Below, piece after piece: positions 30,044-37,914 of a stretch of DNA of 37,914 nt. Each line of letters opens with the position of its first letter. Within the stretch, counting starts at the first letter, position 1. Origin of the DNA: Cereibacter changlensis JA139 (GTDB lineage Bacteria > Pseudomonadota > Alphaproteobacteria > Rhodobacterales > Rhodobacteraceae). Location: contig NZ_PZKG01000031.1 in the NCBI RefSeq assembly GCF_003034985.1, forward strand, positions 1 to 37,914, read 5' to 3'. The notes below the pieces were generated by a model. The model was not told the DNA's origin, searched no databases, and was given only the letters and a program-made list of their open reading frames with translations. Both the position numbers and the translations under genes were made by a program.

Positions 30044-32062
30044 ATGCCGGATATCGACGCAGCAACGAGGGACAAGCGCCGCAGCATGCCGCAGGCGGAG
30101 CCGGGGATGATCACCGGCTCGCCGATGCAGGCGCGGCGGATCAACCTGCCGACGCTCGCCACCATCGCCGCCGTGGTGGCGATCATCTATTTCGCGCAGA
30201 ACGTGGTGCTGCCGCTGGCCATCGCCATGCTCATCACCTTCGCCCTGTCGCCGCTGGCCACCCGGCTGCGCCGCATCGGCCTGCCCAACCTGCCCGCCGT
30301 GCTGATCGTGGTGACCGCCGCCTTCGTCGCCATCGGCATGTTCATCCTGATCGTGATCTGGCAGCTCAGCACGCTGACCAGCAACCTGCCGCGCTTCCAG
30401 GCCAACATCGTCACCAAGGTCGAGTCCTTGGTCGAGGCGGGCAGCGGCAGCGATGGGGTCATCGGCCGCGTCTCCAACATGGTCGAGTCGATCAACAACC
30501 AGATCGCCGCCCGGGTCGAGGACGAGGAGGAGCCGCCGGTCGCCGGAGCGGCGCCGGAACGGCCGGACCCGGTGCTGGTCGAAGTCGTGCAGGACCAGAG
30601 CACGCTGCAGATGATGCAGGACATCGTCCTGCCGCTGATCGGCCCCATCGCCACCACCGGCCTCGTCGTGGTCGTGGTGGTCTTCATGCTGCTGGAGCGG
30701 GCCGAACTGCGCGACCGCTTCATCAAGCTGGTCGGCTCGAACGACTTGCACCGCACGACGCAGGTGCTGCAGGACGCCGGGCGGCGGGTCACGCAATACC
30801 TGCTGGTGCAGCTTCTGGTGAACATCATCTACGCCGTGCCGATCGGCGTCGGGCTCTGGTTCATCGGCGTGCCCAACGCGCTGCTCTGGGGCCTCCTGAC
30901 GCTGGTGCTGCGCTTCATCCCCTATATCGGCTCGGTGCTGTCGGCGGCCTTCCCGATCCTCCTGGCCTTCGCCTCCTCGCCCGACTGGTCGATGGTGCTC
31001 TGGACCATCATCCTGTTCGGCGTGGTGGAGACCATCACCAGCAACGCCATCGAGCCCTGGCTCTACGGCTCGCGCACCGGGGTCAGCCCGCTGGCGATCA
31101 TCATTTCGGCGATCTTCTGGACCTGGCTCTGGGGCCCGCTCGGCCTCGTCATGTCCACCCCGCTCACCGTCTGCCTCGTCGTGCTCGGCCGCCACATCCC
31201 GCAGTTCGAGGTCTTCGACACGCTGTTCGGCGACGAGCCGGTGCTGGAGCCGCATGCCCGGCTCTACCAGCGCCTGCTGGCCGGCGACGCCATCGAGGCC
31301 ACTTCGCGCGCCGAAGAGGCGCTGGAGACGATGACGCTGGGCGAATACTACCGCGACATCGGCATCCCGGCGCTGCTCATAGCCCAGAACGACCAGCGCC
31401 GCGGCGTGCTGACGGTCGAGCAGCAGGAGCGCGTCGCCACCACCGCGCAGGAGATCGTCATCGACCTGGCCGAGGTGGTCGAGGAGGAACGCGAGATCGC
31501 CAGCATCGGCCCGAAGCCGGAGGGCGAGGATGCGCCGGAGCTGGTCGAGAACGCCGTGCAGGACGGCGACGGCCATTCGGTGCTCTGCGTCGGCGGCAAG
31601 AACTCGCTCGACGACGTGTCGGCGGCGATGCTGGCGCAGATCATGCGGGCCGAGGGCGCGACGGCGGAGGAGCTGGCGCATACCGATCTCGGGCTGAACC
31701 GCTTCCGCGAGGTGGCGATCACCGGGGTGGATTGCGTGGTGCTGAGCTTCGTCGATCCCTCGCCGATGCGCGCCTCGCTGCTGCACATCCGCCGGATCAA
31801 GCGCGCGGCGCCGCATCTGCGCGTCGGCGTGGTGATCTGGAACATGCCGTCGAAGGACGAGGACGGCGACATGACGGTGAAGCCCGCCCAGGTCGCCGAT
31901 TCCAAGCTGGACGAGGCCTTGGAGATCGGCGCCGACTTCGCGGTGCGCACGCTGGACGAGGCGCTGCGCCAGAGCTTCTCGAAGGAGGGGCCGAAGCCGG
32001 TGGAGCCGGTCCGGCTGCGCCAGCGCCGCGTCGAGCTGCGCGCGCGCCCGGCAAAGGCCTGA
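30044..32062 (+). CDS. AI-2E family transporter with long C-terminal domain
   Basis: A 672-residue membrane protein. Residues about 30-390 are the AI-2E/PerM family core: hydrophobic blocks TIAAVVAIIYFAQNVVLPLA and VLIVVTAAFVAIGMFILIVI, a soluble insert rich in glutamate at about 160-180, and the conserved LLWGLLTLVLRFIPYIGSVL. About 280 more residues follow, predicted soluble. From about 510 they contain GHSVLCVGGKNSLDDVSAAM and LRVGVVIWNMPSK in a Rossmann-like alternation. This tail is absent from the short PerM-type proteins. The ATG at 30044 follows GGGGAC; a TTG at 30032 is a weaker alternative. Members export small molecules or move ions; the substrate is unknown. The gene stands alone, ending 3 bases from the convergent cysQ. 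Confidence 0.88.
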   Translation: MPDIDAATRDKRRSMPQAEPGMITGSPMQARRINLPTLATIAAVVAIIYFAQNVVLPLAIAMLITFALSPLATRLRRIGLPNLPAVLIVVTAAFVAIGMFILIVIWQLSTLTSNLPRFQANIVTKVESLVEAGSGSDGVIGRVSNMVESINNQIAARVEDEEEPPVAGAAPERPDPVLVEVVQDQSTLQMMQDIVLPLIGPIATTGLVVVVVVFMLLERAELRDRFIKLVGSNDLHRTTQVLQDAGRRVTQYLLVQLLVNIIYAVPIGVGLWFIGVPNALLWGLLTLVLRFIPYIGSVLSAAFPILLAFASSPDWSMVLWTIILFGVVETITSNAIEPWLYGSRTGVSPLAIIISAIFWTWLWGPLGLVMSTPLTVCLVVLGRHIPQFEVFDTLFGDEPVLEPHARLYQRLLAGDAIEATSRAEEALETMTLGEYYRDIGIPALLIAQNDQRRGVLTVEQQERVATTAQEIVIDLAEVVEEEREIASIGPKPEGEDAPELVENAVQDGDGHSVLCVGGKNSLDDVSAAMLAQIMRAEGATAEELAHTDLGLNRFREVAITGVDCVVLSFVDPSPMRASLLHIRRIKRAAPHLRVGVVIWNMPSKDEDGDMTVKPAQVADSKLDEALEIGADFAVRTLDEALRQSFSKEGPKPVEPVRLRQRRVELRARPAKA

Positions 32063-32065
32063 GCC

Positions 32066-32842
32066 TCAGCCGGTCAGCCGGCCCAGGAGGTCGGCATGCA
32101 GCGCCGCCCCGGCGGCCAGCACGCCGGGGGCCAGCGGGCGCTCGGCGTTGAAGCGCAGCGGCTTGCCGAAGCGGTCGGTGGCCAGCGCCCCGGCCTGCTG
32201 CACGATCAGCGCGCCCGCGGCGATGTCCCATTCCCAGGCGTCGCGCAGCGTCACCATCCCGTCATGCCGCCCCTCTGCCACGAGGCAGAGCCGGAAGGCC
32301 AAGGAGGCGCGGAAGCTGCGCTTCACCTGAGGCACTCCGCCCGGCCAGTAATCGGCCCCCAGCATGTGTTGCGTCGTCAGCAGCGTCGCCCCCTCCGCCG
32401 CGGGGCAGGTGCTGGCGCGGATCGGCTGGCCGTCGCGCAGCGCGGGGCAGGTGCTGGCGGCGGTGTAAAGCCGGTCCAGCGCCGGCAGATAGACCGCCGC
32501 GGCGATCACCCGGCCCTCCTCGGCCACGGCGAGCGAATGGGCGAAGGTATCCTCGCCCGCGATGAAGGAGCGCGTGCCGTCGATCGGATCGATGATGAAG
32601 CAGCGCCGCGCCGCCTGCCGGTCGGTGGTATCGGCGCTTTCCTCCGACAGCCAGCCGTAGTCCGGCCGCGCCGCCCTGAGCCGCGCCGCCAGCATGTCGT
32701 TCACCGCCAGATCGGCCTCGGTCACCGGGCCGGCATTGGCGTCCTTGTCCCAGACCTGCGGGCTCTTCTTCCAGAACCGCATCGCGATCTTGCCCGCCGC
32801 CAGCGCGGCGTCGGTCAGAAGCGCGAGGTCATGCTCCGGCAA
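32066..32842 (-). CDS. cysQ: 3'(2'),5'-bisphosphate nucleotidase CysQ
   Basis: A 258-residue magnesium-dependent phosphatase of the inositol monophosphatase family. The metal ligands are in LSEES (E67, E68), DPIDGTRSF (D85 and D88) and AWEWDIAAG near residue 207. This pattern and the start MPEHDLALLTDAALAAG match CysQ, which removes 3'-phosphoadenosine 5'-phosphate formed in sulfate assimilation. The start is TTG at 32842, since an in-frame TGA lies directly upstream and no ATG fits. GGAAGGG lies about 9 bases before it. The start overlaps the last 14 bases of pmbA. An inositol-phosphatase role cannot be excluded. Confidence 0.88.
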   Translation of the reverse strand: MPEHDLALLTDAALAAGKIAMRFWKKSPQVWDKDANAGPVTEADLAVNDMLAARLRAARPDYGWLSEESADTTDRQAARRCFIIDPIDGTRSFIAGEDTFAHSLAVAEEGRVIAAAVYLPALDRLYTAASTCPALRDGQPIRASTCPAAEGATLLTTQHMLGADYWPGGVPQVKRSFRASLAFRLCLVAEGRHDGMVTLRDAWEWDIAAGALIVQQAGALATDRFGKPLRFNAERPLAPGVLAAGAALHADLLGRLTG

Positions 32843-34172
32843 GGGTCATCCCTTCCACCAGAAGGCTCGGCACCCGCGACGACAGGTGCTGCCTCGCATC
32901 GTTCGCCGGGATGATCCGCAGCAGCATGTCGCGCAGGTTGCCGGCGATGGTGCATTCGTTCACCGGATAGGCGATCTCGCCGTTCTCGACCCAGAAGCCG
33001 CTGGCCCCGCGCGAATAGTCCCCCGTCGTCCCGTTGATCGACGAGCCGATCATCGAGGTCACCAGAAGCCCCGTGCCCATCTGCGCGATCAGGTCGGCGC
33101 GGGTCACGGCGCCCGGCGTCAGCTCGGTGTTCGACACCGAGGGCGAGGGCGGCGAGGAGGTCCCGCGCGAGGCGCTGGCGGTGCTCGGCATGCCGAGCTT
33201 GCGCCCGGTGGCGAGGTCCAGCGTCCAGCCGGTGAGGATGCCGTTCTCGACGATGGCGCGGCGGCCGGTGGCCAGCCCCTCGGCGTCGAAGGGCCGAGAG
33301 CCCGAGACGCGCGGCCGCAGCGGGTCCTCGATCAGCGACAGCGCCTCGGGCAGCACCTGCCGCCCCAGCGCGTCGCGCAGCCAGGACCCGCCGCGGGCGA
33401 TGCTGGCGCCGTTCACCGCCGACAGCAGATGTCCAATGAGCGATGAGGAGATCCGCTCGTCATAGATCACCGGATAGCTGCCGGTCTTCGGCTTGCGCCC
33501 GCCCGCCCGCTCCAGCGCCCGCTCGCCGGCCAAGGATCCGACCCATTCGGGCGTCGGCAGGTCGGCGGCGAAGATCCGGCTCTCGCCGGCCCAGTCGCGC
33601 TCCATCTGCGTGCCCGACCCGGTGAAGGCCACCGCCGACACCGAACGCGACGTGCGGGCATAGCCGCCGGAAAAGCCGTTCGAGGCCATCAGATGCATCT
33701 GCCGCCGGTTGTAGCTGCCGCTGGCCTCGACCTGGAAGATCCCGGCATGGGCCAGCGCCGCCGCCTCGGCGCGACGGGCGTCCTGCTCCAGCTCGGCCGC
33801 GGCGGGCTCGTCGGAGGGGTCGATCAGCTCCAGCCCCGCCAGATCCCAGCCGCGCGCCAGCTGCTCCGGATCGGCGAGGCCGACATGCGGATCGTTCGGC
33901 GCCTCGCGGGCCATCGCCACGGCGCGCTCGGCCACCGCGGTGATCGTCGCATCGGAAGTGTCCGACACCGAGACGCAGGCCTGCCGCCCGCCCATCAGCA
34001 CCCGCAGCCCCAGCTCGATGCCCTCCGACCGCTCGGCCTGCTCCAGCTGGCCGACGCGGATGTCGATCGACAGCGAGGTGCCCTGCACCGCCAGCGCATC
34101 GGCGGCCTCGGCCCCCGCGCGGCGTGCGGCGTCAAGCAGGGCTTCGGTCAGCCCTTCGAGCGAGCGGGTCAT
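32829..34172 (-). CDS. pmbA: TldE/PmbA-family metallopeptidase subunit
   Basis: A 447-residue protein of the TldD/PmbA (TldE) family. In E. coli TldD and TldE form a protease that trims microcin precursors and CcdA. No HExxxH zinc motif is present, as expected for the E subunit; TldD carries it. Family segments include SVSDTSDATITAVAERAV, the SYPVIYDERISSSLIGHLLS block and MIGSSINGTTGDYSRGASGF near the C-terminus. The ATG at 34172 has AAGGAG 7 bases upstream; the open frame extends 30 codons further without similarity. It forms an operon with cysQ. The TldD partner is not in the window. Confidence 0.92.
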   Translation of the reverse strand: MTRSLEGLTEALLDAARRAGAEAADALAVQGTSLSIDIRVGQLEQAERSEGIELGLRVLMGGRQACVSVSDTSDATITAVAERAVAMAREAPNDPHVGLADPEQLARGWDLAGLELIDPSDEPAAAELEQDARRAEAAALAHAGIFQVEASGSYNRRQMHLMASNGFSGGYARTSRSVSAVAFTGSGTQMERDWAGESRIFAADLPTPEWVGSLAGERALERAGGRKPKTGSYPVIYDERISSSLIGHLLSAVNGASIARGGSWLRDALGRQVLPEALSLIEDPLRPRVSGSRPFDAEGLATGRRAIVENGILTGWTLDLATGRKLGMPSTASASRGTSSPPSPSVSNTELTPGAVTRADLIAQMGTGLLVTSMIGSSINGTTGDYSRGASGFWVENGEIAYPVNECTIAGNLRDMLLRIIPANDARQHLSSRVPSLLVEGMTLAGA

Positions 34173-34282
34173 GCAGGTCTCCTTCTGGTCCGTTCCCGAG
34201 GTAAGCCGTGGGGCAGGGCGGCACAAGCGGCGGGACGGGCCGCCGCCAAAAAACCGCCCCACCTCCGGGCCCCGGAAATGCC

Positions 34283-34306
34283 GACGGCCCCGAATCCGGG
34301 GCCGTC
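34283..34306. terminator. Hairpin downstream of the DUF2125 gene
   Basis: GACGGCCCCG (34283-34292), loop AATC, CGGGGCCGTC (34297-34306), a perfect 10-pair stem 24 bases beyond the end of the DUF2125 gene. On the minus strand it is followed by GGCATTTCC, a weak T run. Confidence 0.65.
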
Positions 34307-34329
34307 GCTGTCCTTGCAGGGCGGGCGGC

Positions 34330-35859
34330 TTACTGCAGCCGCTGGCCGTTGGCGTAGAAGCCCTTGTCCTTGAACTCGAGGTCCGAGGTCAGCGTGTCCT
34401 CCTGACCCTCGACGGTGCGGGCGAACATGCCCAGCATCATCCGCGCGCCCATCGCCTGATCCTGCGGGATCAGCCCCATGGCCACCAGCTTGTCCAACAG
34501 ACCGTTGCCGCCCACCAGCTTCAGCTCCATCTTGCCGGTCGGCAGCGGCATGCCGGGGAAGGTGGTCTTGTCGCTGTTGTCGAAGGTGAAGCCGCCGGTC
34601 CCGGTCAGCTCGGCCCCGGCCGCGCTCAGCCGCAGCGCGTTCACGTCCAGCGCGTGGATCTCGCCGGGAGGCGCTGTCTCCATCGCCGCCTGCGCAGCCG
34701 GATCGAGCACGTCCACATCCAGCTGCGCCTTGCCCGAGGCGTCGATCACCAGCGTCGCCGGGTCGCGCGGCAGCTGCTTGGTCGGGTCGAACATCGCCCA
34801 GATCTCCTCCGAGATCTTCAGGTCGACCAGCTTGGTCAGCAGGCGGAAGTCCTGCGGCGCCTCGGCCTTGGCGATCGGCATCAGCAGGTCGAAGGCGGCC
34901 TCGGCATAGTTCACCGTCAGCTGCGGGAAGGGGATCTGCGTCCCGCTCATCGTCATGTTGACGCTGTTGGCCGCGCCGCCATAGGCCAGCGTCCGGTCGT
35001 CCATCGCCACGTTGAACCGGCCGCTCGCCGTGCTGGCCGACCCCTTGGCGCTGTCGGCGCCATCGGTGAAATCGAATTCCATCGTGGTCGGGCCATAGGT
35101 GAAATCGGCCTTCGAGGAGAAGCCCGCCTTCAGCGCCGCCGCCATGTCGGCCATGTCGACGCCCGGCACCAGCGTGCCGCCGGAGGTGCCCTTCAGGTCG
35201 GTGAGGCTGGCGCGCATGTTCATCACGCCGCTGCTCTCCTCGTCCTTCATCCTCAGCACCATCTCGGCGGTGGCGGCCGAGAAGTCGCTGGTCAGCGTCT
35301 TGGTCTCCAGCCCCTTCACCAGATAGCTGCCCTGGGTGTCGGTCAGGGTGATGTCGGCCTTCAGTTCCATCGCCGCGGCGTCGACGCCGTCGACCTCGTC
35401 CACGCCGATCTCCAGCGTCGGGATGCTGAAGACATAGCTCGTCTCCTCGCCGCCGCCGCCCGCGGTCATCTTCAGCCCGGGCTGGCGCACGGTGATGCCG
35501 ATCCGGGTCGGCTCGCCCGCCACCTCGCCCTCGGCCGGGATGTCGTCGATCACCATGGTGACCGGGTAGCTGTCCGACATGGTGACATCGACCGTGCCGT
35601 CGTCATTGCCGTTGAACCGCACCTCGTCGATGGTCGCCTCGACCTCGGAGCCCTCCTGCTTGAACACCACCTTCAGGCCCTCGACCGTCAGCCGGTCGCC
35701 CTCGGTGCGCTGCGCCGACGCGGTCATGCTCTGCCCATAGGAGGCGCTCATGTCCTGCCAGTTCTGCCAAACCTCTTCCGGCGTCACATCGGCCCAGCCG
35801 GCGCTGCCGAAGGCCAGCGCGGCGAGGGCGGTGCTGCCTGCCAATGTTCTGATCTGCAT
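34330..35859 (-). CDS. DUF2125 periplasmic protein
   Basis: A 509-residue secreted protein. The signal peptide is about 1-23 (LAGSTALAALAFGSAG, cut after GWA). The rest has alternating beta-type segments with many short repeats of polar and hydrophobic residues and no cysteine, like the DUF2125 family found mostly in alphaproteobacteria. The function is unknown. Its make-up suggests a large beta-rich periplasmic or outer-membrane-associated protein. GGAAGG lies 6 bases before the ATG. It stands alone, divergent from the SDR gene across 121 bases, and ends at a hairpin. Confidence 0.8.
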   Translation of the reverse strand: MQIRTLAGSTALAALAFGSAGWADVTPEEVWQNWQDMSASYGQSMTASAQRTEGDRLTVEGLKVVFKQEGSEVEATIDEVRFNGNDDGTVDVTMSDSYPVTMVIDDIPAEGEVAGEPTRIGITVRQPGLKMTAGGGGEETSYVFSIPTLEIGVDEVDGVDAAAMELKADITLTDTQGSYLVKGLETKTLTSDFSAATAEMVLRMKDEESSGVMNMRASLTDLKGTSGGTLVPGVDMADMAAALKAGFSSKADFTYGPTTMEFDFTDGADSAKGSASTASGRFNVAMDDRTLAYGGAANSVNMTMSGTQIPFPQLTVNYAEAAFDLLMPIAKAEAPQDFRLLTKLVDLKISEEIWAMFDPTKQLPRDPATLVIDASGKAQLDVDVLDPAAQAAMETAPPGEIHALDVNALRLSAAGAELTGTGGFTFDNSDKTTFPGMPLPTGKMELKLVGGNGLLDKLVAMGLIPQDQAMGARMMLGMFARTVEGQEDTLTSDLEFKDKGFYANGQRLQ

Positions 35860-35980
35860 GATCTACCTTCCCGAATACTATCGGTCGCAGCATCCGATGC
35901 AGCGTTGCGGGGGTCAAGGCTTTCCGTGGCCGGCCCGGATCGGGTAACAAGAGATCACAGCTGCAGCAACGGAGGCAAGG

Positions 35981-36733
35981 ATGAACCAGATGCAAGGCAA
36001 GGTCGTGGCAATCACCGGCGCGAGCCGCGGCATCGGCGCGGCGGCCGCACGGGTCTTCGCCGGGGCCGGAGCCACCGTGGCCCTGATGGCGCGCAGCGGG
36101 GACGAGATCGCCGCGCTCGCCGCCGAGATCGGCGGCAAGGCCTTCGCCCTGCCCTGCGACGTCTCCGACTGGGGCTCGGTGCAGGCGGCGATCGACGGCA
36201 TCGTGGCCCGCGAGGGCCGGCTCGACGTGCTGGTGAATAACGCAGGCGTGATCGAGCCGATCGCCCGTCTGGCCGAAAGCGACCCCGCCGACTGGGCACG
36301 CGCGGTCGACATCAACCTGACCGGCGTGTTCCACGGCATGCGCGCCGCCGTGCCGCACATGCGCGGCAAGGGCGGCACCATCCTGACCATCAGCTCGGGC
36401 GCGGCGCACAACCCGCTGGAGGGCTGGAGCGCCTATTGCGCCTCCAAGGCGGGGGCGGCGATGCTGACCAGCTGCCTGCATGTCGAGGAGGTGGCGCAGG
36501 GGCTGCGGGTCATGGGCCTGTCGCCCGGCACCGTCGCCACCGAGATGCAGGTGAAGATCAAGGCCAGCGGCGTCAACCCGGTCAGCCAGCTCGACCCTTC
36601 GGTGCATATCCCCGCCGACTGGCCGGCCCGTGCGCTGCTGTGGATGTGCGGCCCGGCGGCGAACGGCTACCTCGGTCAGGAGATCTCGCTGCGCGACGAA
36701 CGCATCCGCCGCGCCGTGGGCCTGATCGCGTGA
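35981..36733 (+). CDS. Short-chain dehydrogenase/reductase
   Basis: A 250-residue classical SDR. It has the NAD(P)-binding TGASRGIG at 12-19, CDVSDWGSV (an Asp that contacts adenine), LVNNAGVIEP, catalytic S139 (in TISSGAAHN), and Y152 and K156 in YCASK. An arginine right after the S in the glycine motif (S15-R16) and no acidic residue at the end of strand 2 (ALMARSGDE) suggest NADPH preference. GGAGGCAAGG precedes the ATG. The stop overlaps the next gene (GTGA), so it forms a two-gene operon with the crotonase-fold protein. The substrate is unknown. Confidence 0.88.
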   Translation: MNQMQGKVVAITGASRGIGAAAARVFAGAGATVALMARSGDEIAALAAEIGGKAFALPCDVSDWGSVQAAIDGIVAREGRLDVLVNNAGVIEPIARLAESDPADWARAVDINLTGVFHGMRAAVPHMRGKGGTILTISSGAAHNPLEGWSAYCASKAGAAMLTSCLHVEEVAQGLRVMGLSPGTVATEMQVKIKASGVNPVSQLDPSVHIPADWPARALLWMCGPAANGYLGQEISLRDERIRRAVGLIA

Positions 36734-37344
36734 TCCGGGTCCATACCGAGCCGGGCCTGCGCATCCTGACGCTGGACCGCAGCGACAAGGCCAATGCGCT
36801 GACCGGCGCCCTGCTGCGCGAGCTCGACGCCGCGGTGGAGGCCGCGGCCGCCGCCGATGTCCGGGCGCTGATCCTGACCGGGGCCGGCAATGTGTTCTCG
36901 GCCGGCGCCGATCTCGACGAGGTGCAGGCCGGTCTCGCCACCGACCCGATCTGGGAGCAGCTCTCGGCCCGGATCGCCGGCCTGCCCTGCCTGACGATCG
37001 CCGCGCTGAACGGCACGCTGGCCGGCGGGGCGATGGGCATGGCGCTGGCCTGCGACCTGCGCCTCGCCGTGCCGGAGGCGAAGCTGTTCTACCCGGTGAT
37101 GCGGCTCGGCTTCCTGCCGCAGCCCTCCGACCCGGCGCGGCTGGCGGCGCTGGTCGGGCCGTCGCGGGCCAAGCTGCTGCTGATGGCCGGGATGAAGGCG
37201 ACGGCGGAACAGGCGCTGGGCTGGGGGCTGGTCGACCGGATCGTCGCCCCGGGCGCGCTTCTGGGCGAGGCGCGGGCGCTGGCCGCCGACGCGCTGGGCG
37301 CCAGCGCCGCCCATGTCGCCGGGATCAAGGCGCTGATCGGCTGA
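36730..37344 (+). CDS. Short crotonase-fold protein (enoyl-CoA hydratase/isomerase family)
   Basis: A 204-residue protein that starts with GTG overlapping the SDR stop. It has the crotonase oxyanion-hole segments GNVFSAGADLDEV and LNGTLAGGAMGMALACDLRL. In the active-site loop the first glutamate is kept (PEAKLF) but the second, normally in a PE-I/V-x-L-G sequence, is replaced: YPVMRLGFLPQP has V. The protein also stops about 50 residues earlier than typical 255-260 residue hydratases, after HVAGIKALIG. It is therefore unlikely to be a standard hydratase; an isomerase, hydrolase or inactive partner is possible. A terminator follows downstream. Confidence 0.85.
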   Translation: MIRVHTEPGLRILTLDRSDKANALTGALLRELDAAVEAAAAADVRALILTGAGNVFSAGADLDEVQAGLATDPIWEQLSARIAGLPCLTIAALNGTLAGGAMGMALACDLRLAVPEAKLFYPVMRLGFLPQPSDPARLAALVGPSRAKLLLMAGMKATAEQALGWGLVDRIVAPGALLGEARALAADALGASAAHVAGIKALIG

Positions 37345-37373
37345 GGCGACCGGCTTCGGCCCGCAATGGCAAT

Positions 37374-37408
37374 GCCGCCCGAGGGGGCTCGATGCCCCCG
37401 AGGGCGGC
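37374..37408. terminator. Long GC-rich hairpin with tandem GA mismatch
   Basis: GCCGCCC (37374-37380), GA, GGGGGC, loop TCGAT, GCCCCC, GA, GGGCGGC (37402-37408). The two stems are separated by a symmetric GA/GA pair of mismatches, which can form sheared base pairs. It lies 29 bases after the crotonase stop without a T tract. It may be an intercistronic structure that supports the following terminator. Confidence 0.5.
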
Positions 37409-37454
37409 GCCGCCCCCCGGCCAAACACACCGGCGAAACACCTCGGCAACGGAA

Positions 37455-37487
37455 AAGGGCCGCGCCCTTGCGGAGCGCGGCCCTTGT
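37455..37487. terminator. Bidirectional terminator between convergent genes
   Basis: AAGGGCCGCGC (37455-37465), nine-base loop, GCGCGGCCCTT (37475-37485), with AAAA before and TTGT after. On the minus strand it ends in CCCTTTTCC. It serves the crotonase gene from the left and the partial gene from the right. Confidence 0.85.
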
Positions 37488-37503
37488 CTCAATCCCTAGA
37501 GGA

Positions 37504-37914
37504 TCACTTCTTCTTCGGCGGCACGAAACGCTTGCTGGTGTCCTTGGCGTCTTTCGGCGCGGCGGCGGGCTTCGCCTTGCCGAAAGCCGGCTTGCCGAAG
37601 CTCTTGCCCTCGCTGGCGTGCGACTTGAAGCCGCCCGCCCGCGCCGGTTTGCCATCCGCCCCGCCGCCATGCGACTTGAACCCGGCCGAGCGCGGCGCCG
37701 GCTTGTCGCCAGCCGCCCAGCGGGGTTTCTTGCCCGCCTCGTCGCGCGGCGCCGAAGGCCGGGCCGCGTCCTCGCGCTTGGCGTAGGGCTTCGCGCCCTC
37801 TTCCCGCTTCACATAGGGCTTGCGCGGCCCGTCCTCGCGCTTGGCGTAGGGCTTCGCGCCCTCCTCGCGCTTGGCATAGGGCTTGGCCGCTTCTTCCCGC
37901 TTGGCGTAGGGCTT
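37504..37914 (-). CDS. Partial: lysine-rich repeat tail of a protein continuing past the window
   Basis: The last 136 codons of a gene whose start lies beyond the right edge. The visible part is extremely basic and low in complexity. Five KPYAKREEGA-type decapeptide repeats come first, then segments such as GFKSHGGGADGKPARAGGFK and KSFGKPAFGKAKP, and a final RFVPPKKK. No folded domain is visible. Tails of this kind with FKSH blocks occur at the C-terminus of RluB-type 23S rRNA pseudouridine synthases in Rhodobacterales and also on DEAD-box helicases, so an RNA-binding role is likely. The pseudouridine synthase is my first guess, but the catalytic part is outside the window. Confidence 0.7.
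   Translation of the reverse strand, partial: KPYAKREEAAKPYAKREEGAKPYAKREDGPRKPYVKREEGAKPYAKREDAARPSAPRDEAGKKPRWAAGDKPAPRSAGFKSHGGGADGKPARAGGFKSHASEGKSFGKPAFGKAKPAAAPKDAKDTSKRFVPPKKK
37769..37914 (-). repeat. Tandem 30-base repeats coding KPYAKREEGA units
   Basis: Five units: 37769-37798, 37799-37831 (33 bases), 37832-37861, 37862-37891 and a part at 37892-37914. Units one and three are identical over 30 bases. The repeats keep the reading frame and continue to the window edge, so the number of copies is unknown. Confidence 0.9.

Noticed and set aside
37383-37408. CRISPR-like or REP repeat at the right end
   Set aside because: It is a single palindrome, with no repeated units or spacers.

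Overview
The window is high-GC DNA with dense, short-gapped operons, ATGA/GTGA gene overlaps and a family set (DUF1127, DUF2125, divergent TctC proteins, AI-2E family exporter with a long tail, CysQ/PmbA pair) typical of an alphaproteobacterium of the Rhodobacterales (Rhodobacter/Paracoccus relatives). This placement is inferred from protein families; there is no rRNA to confirm it. I see no transposase, integrase, phage gene or CRISPR array.

Region 1 (about 1-18560) is a polycarboxylate uptake and catabolism island. It has a LysR regulator, a DUF1127 protein, a D-2-hydroxyacid dehydrogenase, two long paralogous TctC-type binding proteins flanking a TctD/TctE-like two-component system, a fused TctA-TctB permease, a PrpF/4-oxalomesaconate tautomerase-like isomerase, TcuA/TcuB (tricarballylate oxidation to cis-aconitate), two FCD-type GntR regulators, an AbrB-family membrane protein, an Ldh2-family dehydrogenase, an isopropylmalate/isocitrate-type dehydrogenase and an SBP-fold protein without signal peptide. 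Inferred logic: the sensor kinase detects an external acid, TctC/TctAB import it, TcuAB oxidise it, PrpF moves the double bond and the dehydrogenases finish. The substrate may be tricarballylate or a related tricarboxylate; the exact compound is open. A repeated GCAT...TTGCATACAT element lies in front of the D-2-hydroxyacid dehydrogenase and inside the tcu/AbrB divergent promoter, which suggests that one GntR protein controls both.

Region 2 (18640-19575) holds a tRNA-Thr(CGT) on the minus strand and about 800 bases without a firm gene. In it a possible 41-residue small ORF is followed by a strong terminator.

Region 3 (19576-23944) looks like a quinone/hydroquinone defence cluster. MhqO-like dioxygenase, MhqD-like esterase and a RarD-type exporter run rightward and converge on a glutathionyl-hydroquinone reductase and a CatE-like VOC protein. 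Region 4 (24047-26702) is modABC for molybdate, with a ModE-type box over the promoter. Region 5 (26848-29882) is a three-gene valine-degradation operon: isobutyryl-CoA dehydrogenase, 3-hydroxyisobutyryl-CoA hydrolase and 3-hydroxyisobutyrate dehydrogenase.

Region 6 (30044-37914) is mostly housekeeping: AI-2E family transporter, cysQ, pmbA, a DUF2125 periplasmic protein, an SDR overlapping a short crotonase-fold protein that lacks one catalytic glutamate, and the C-terminal lysine-rich repeat tail of a protein that runs off the right edge.
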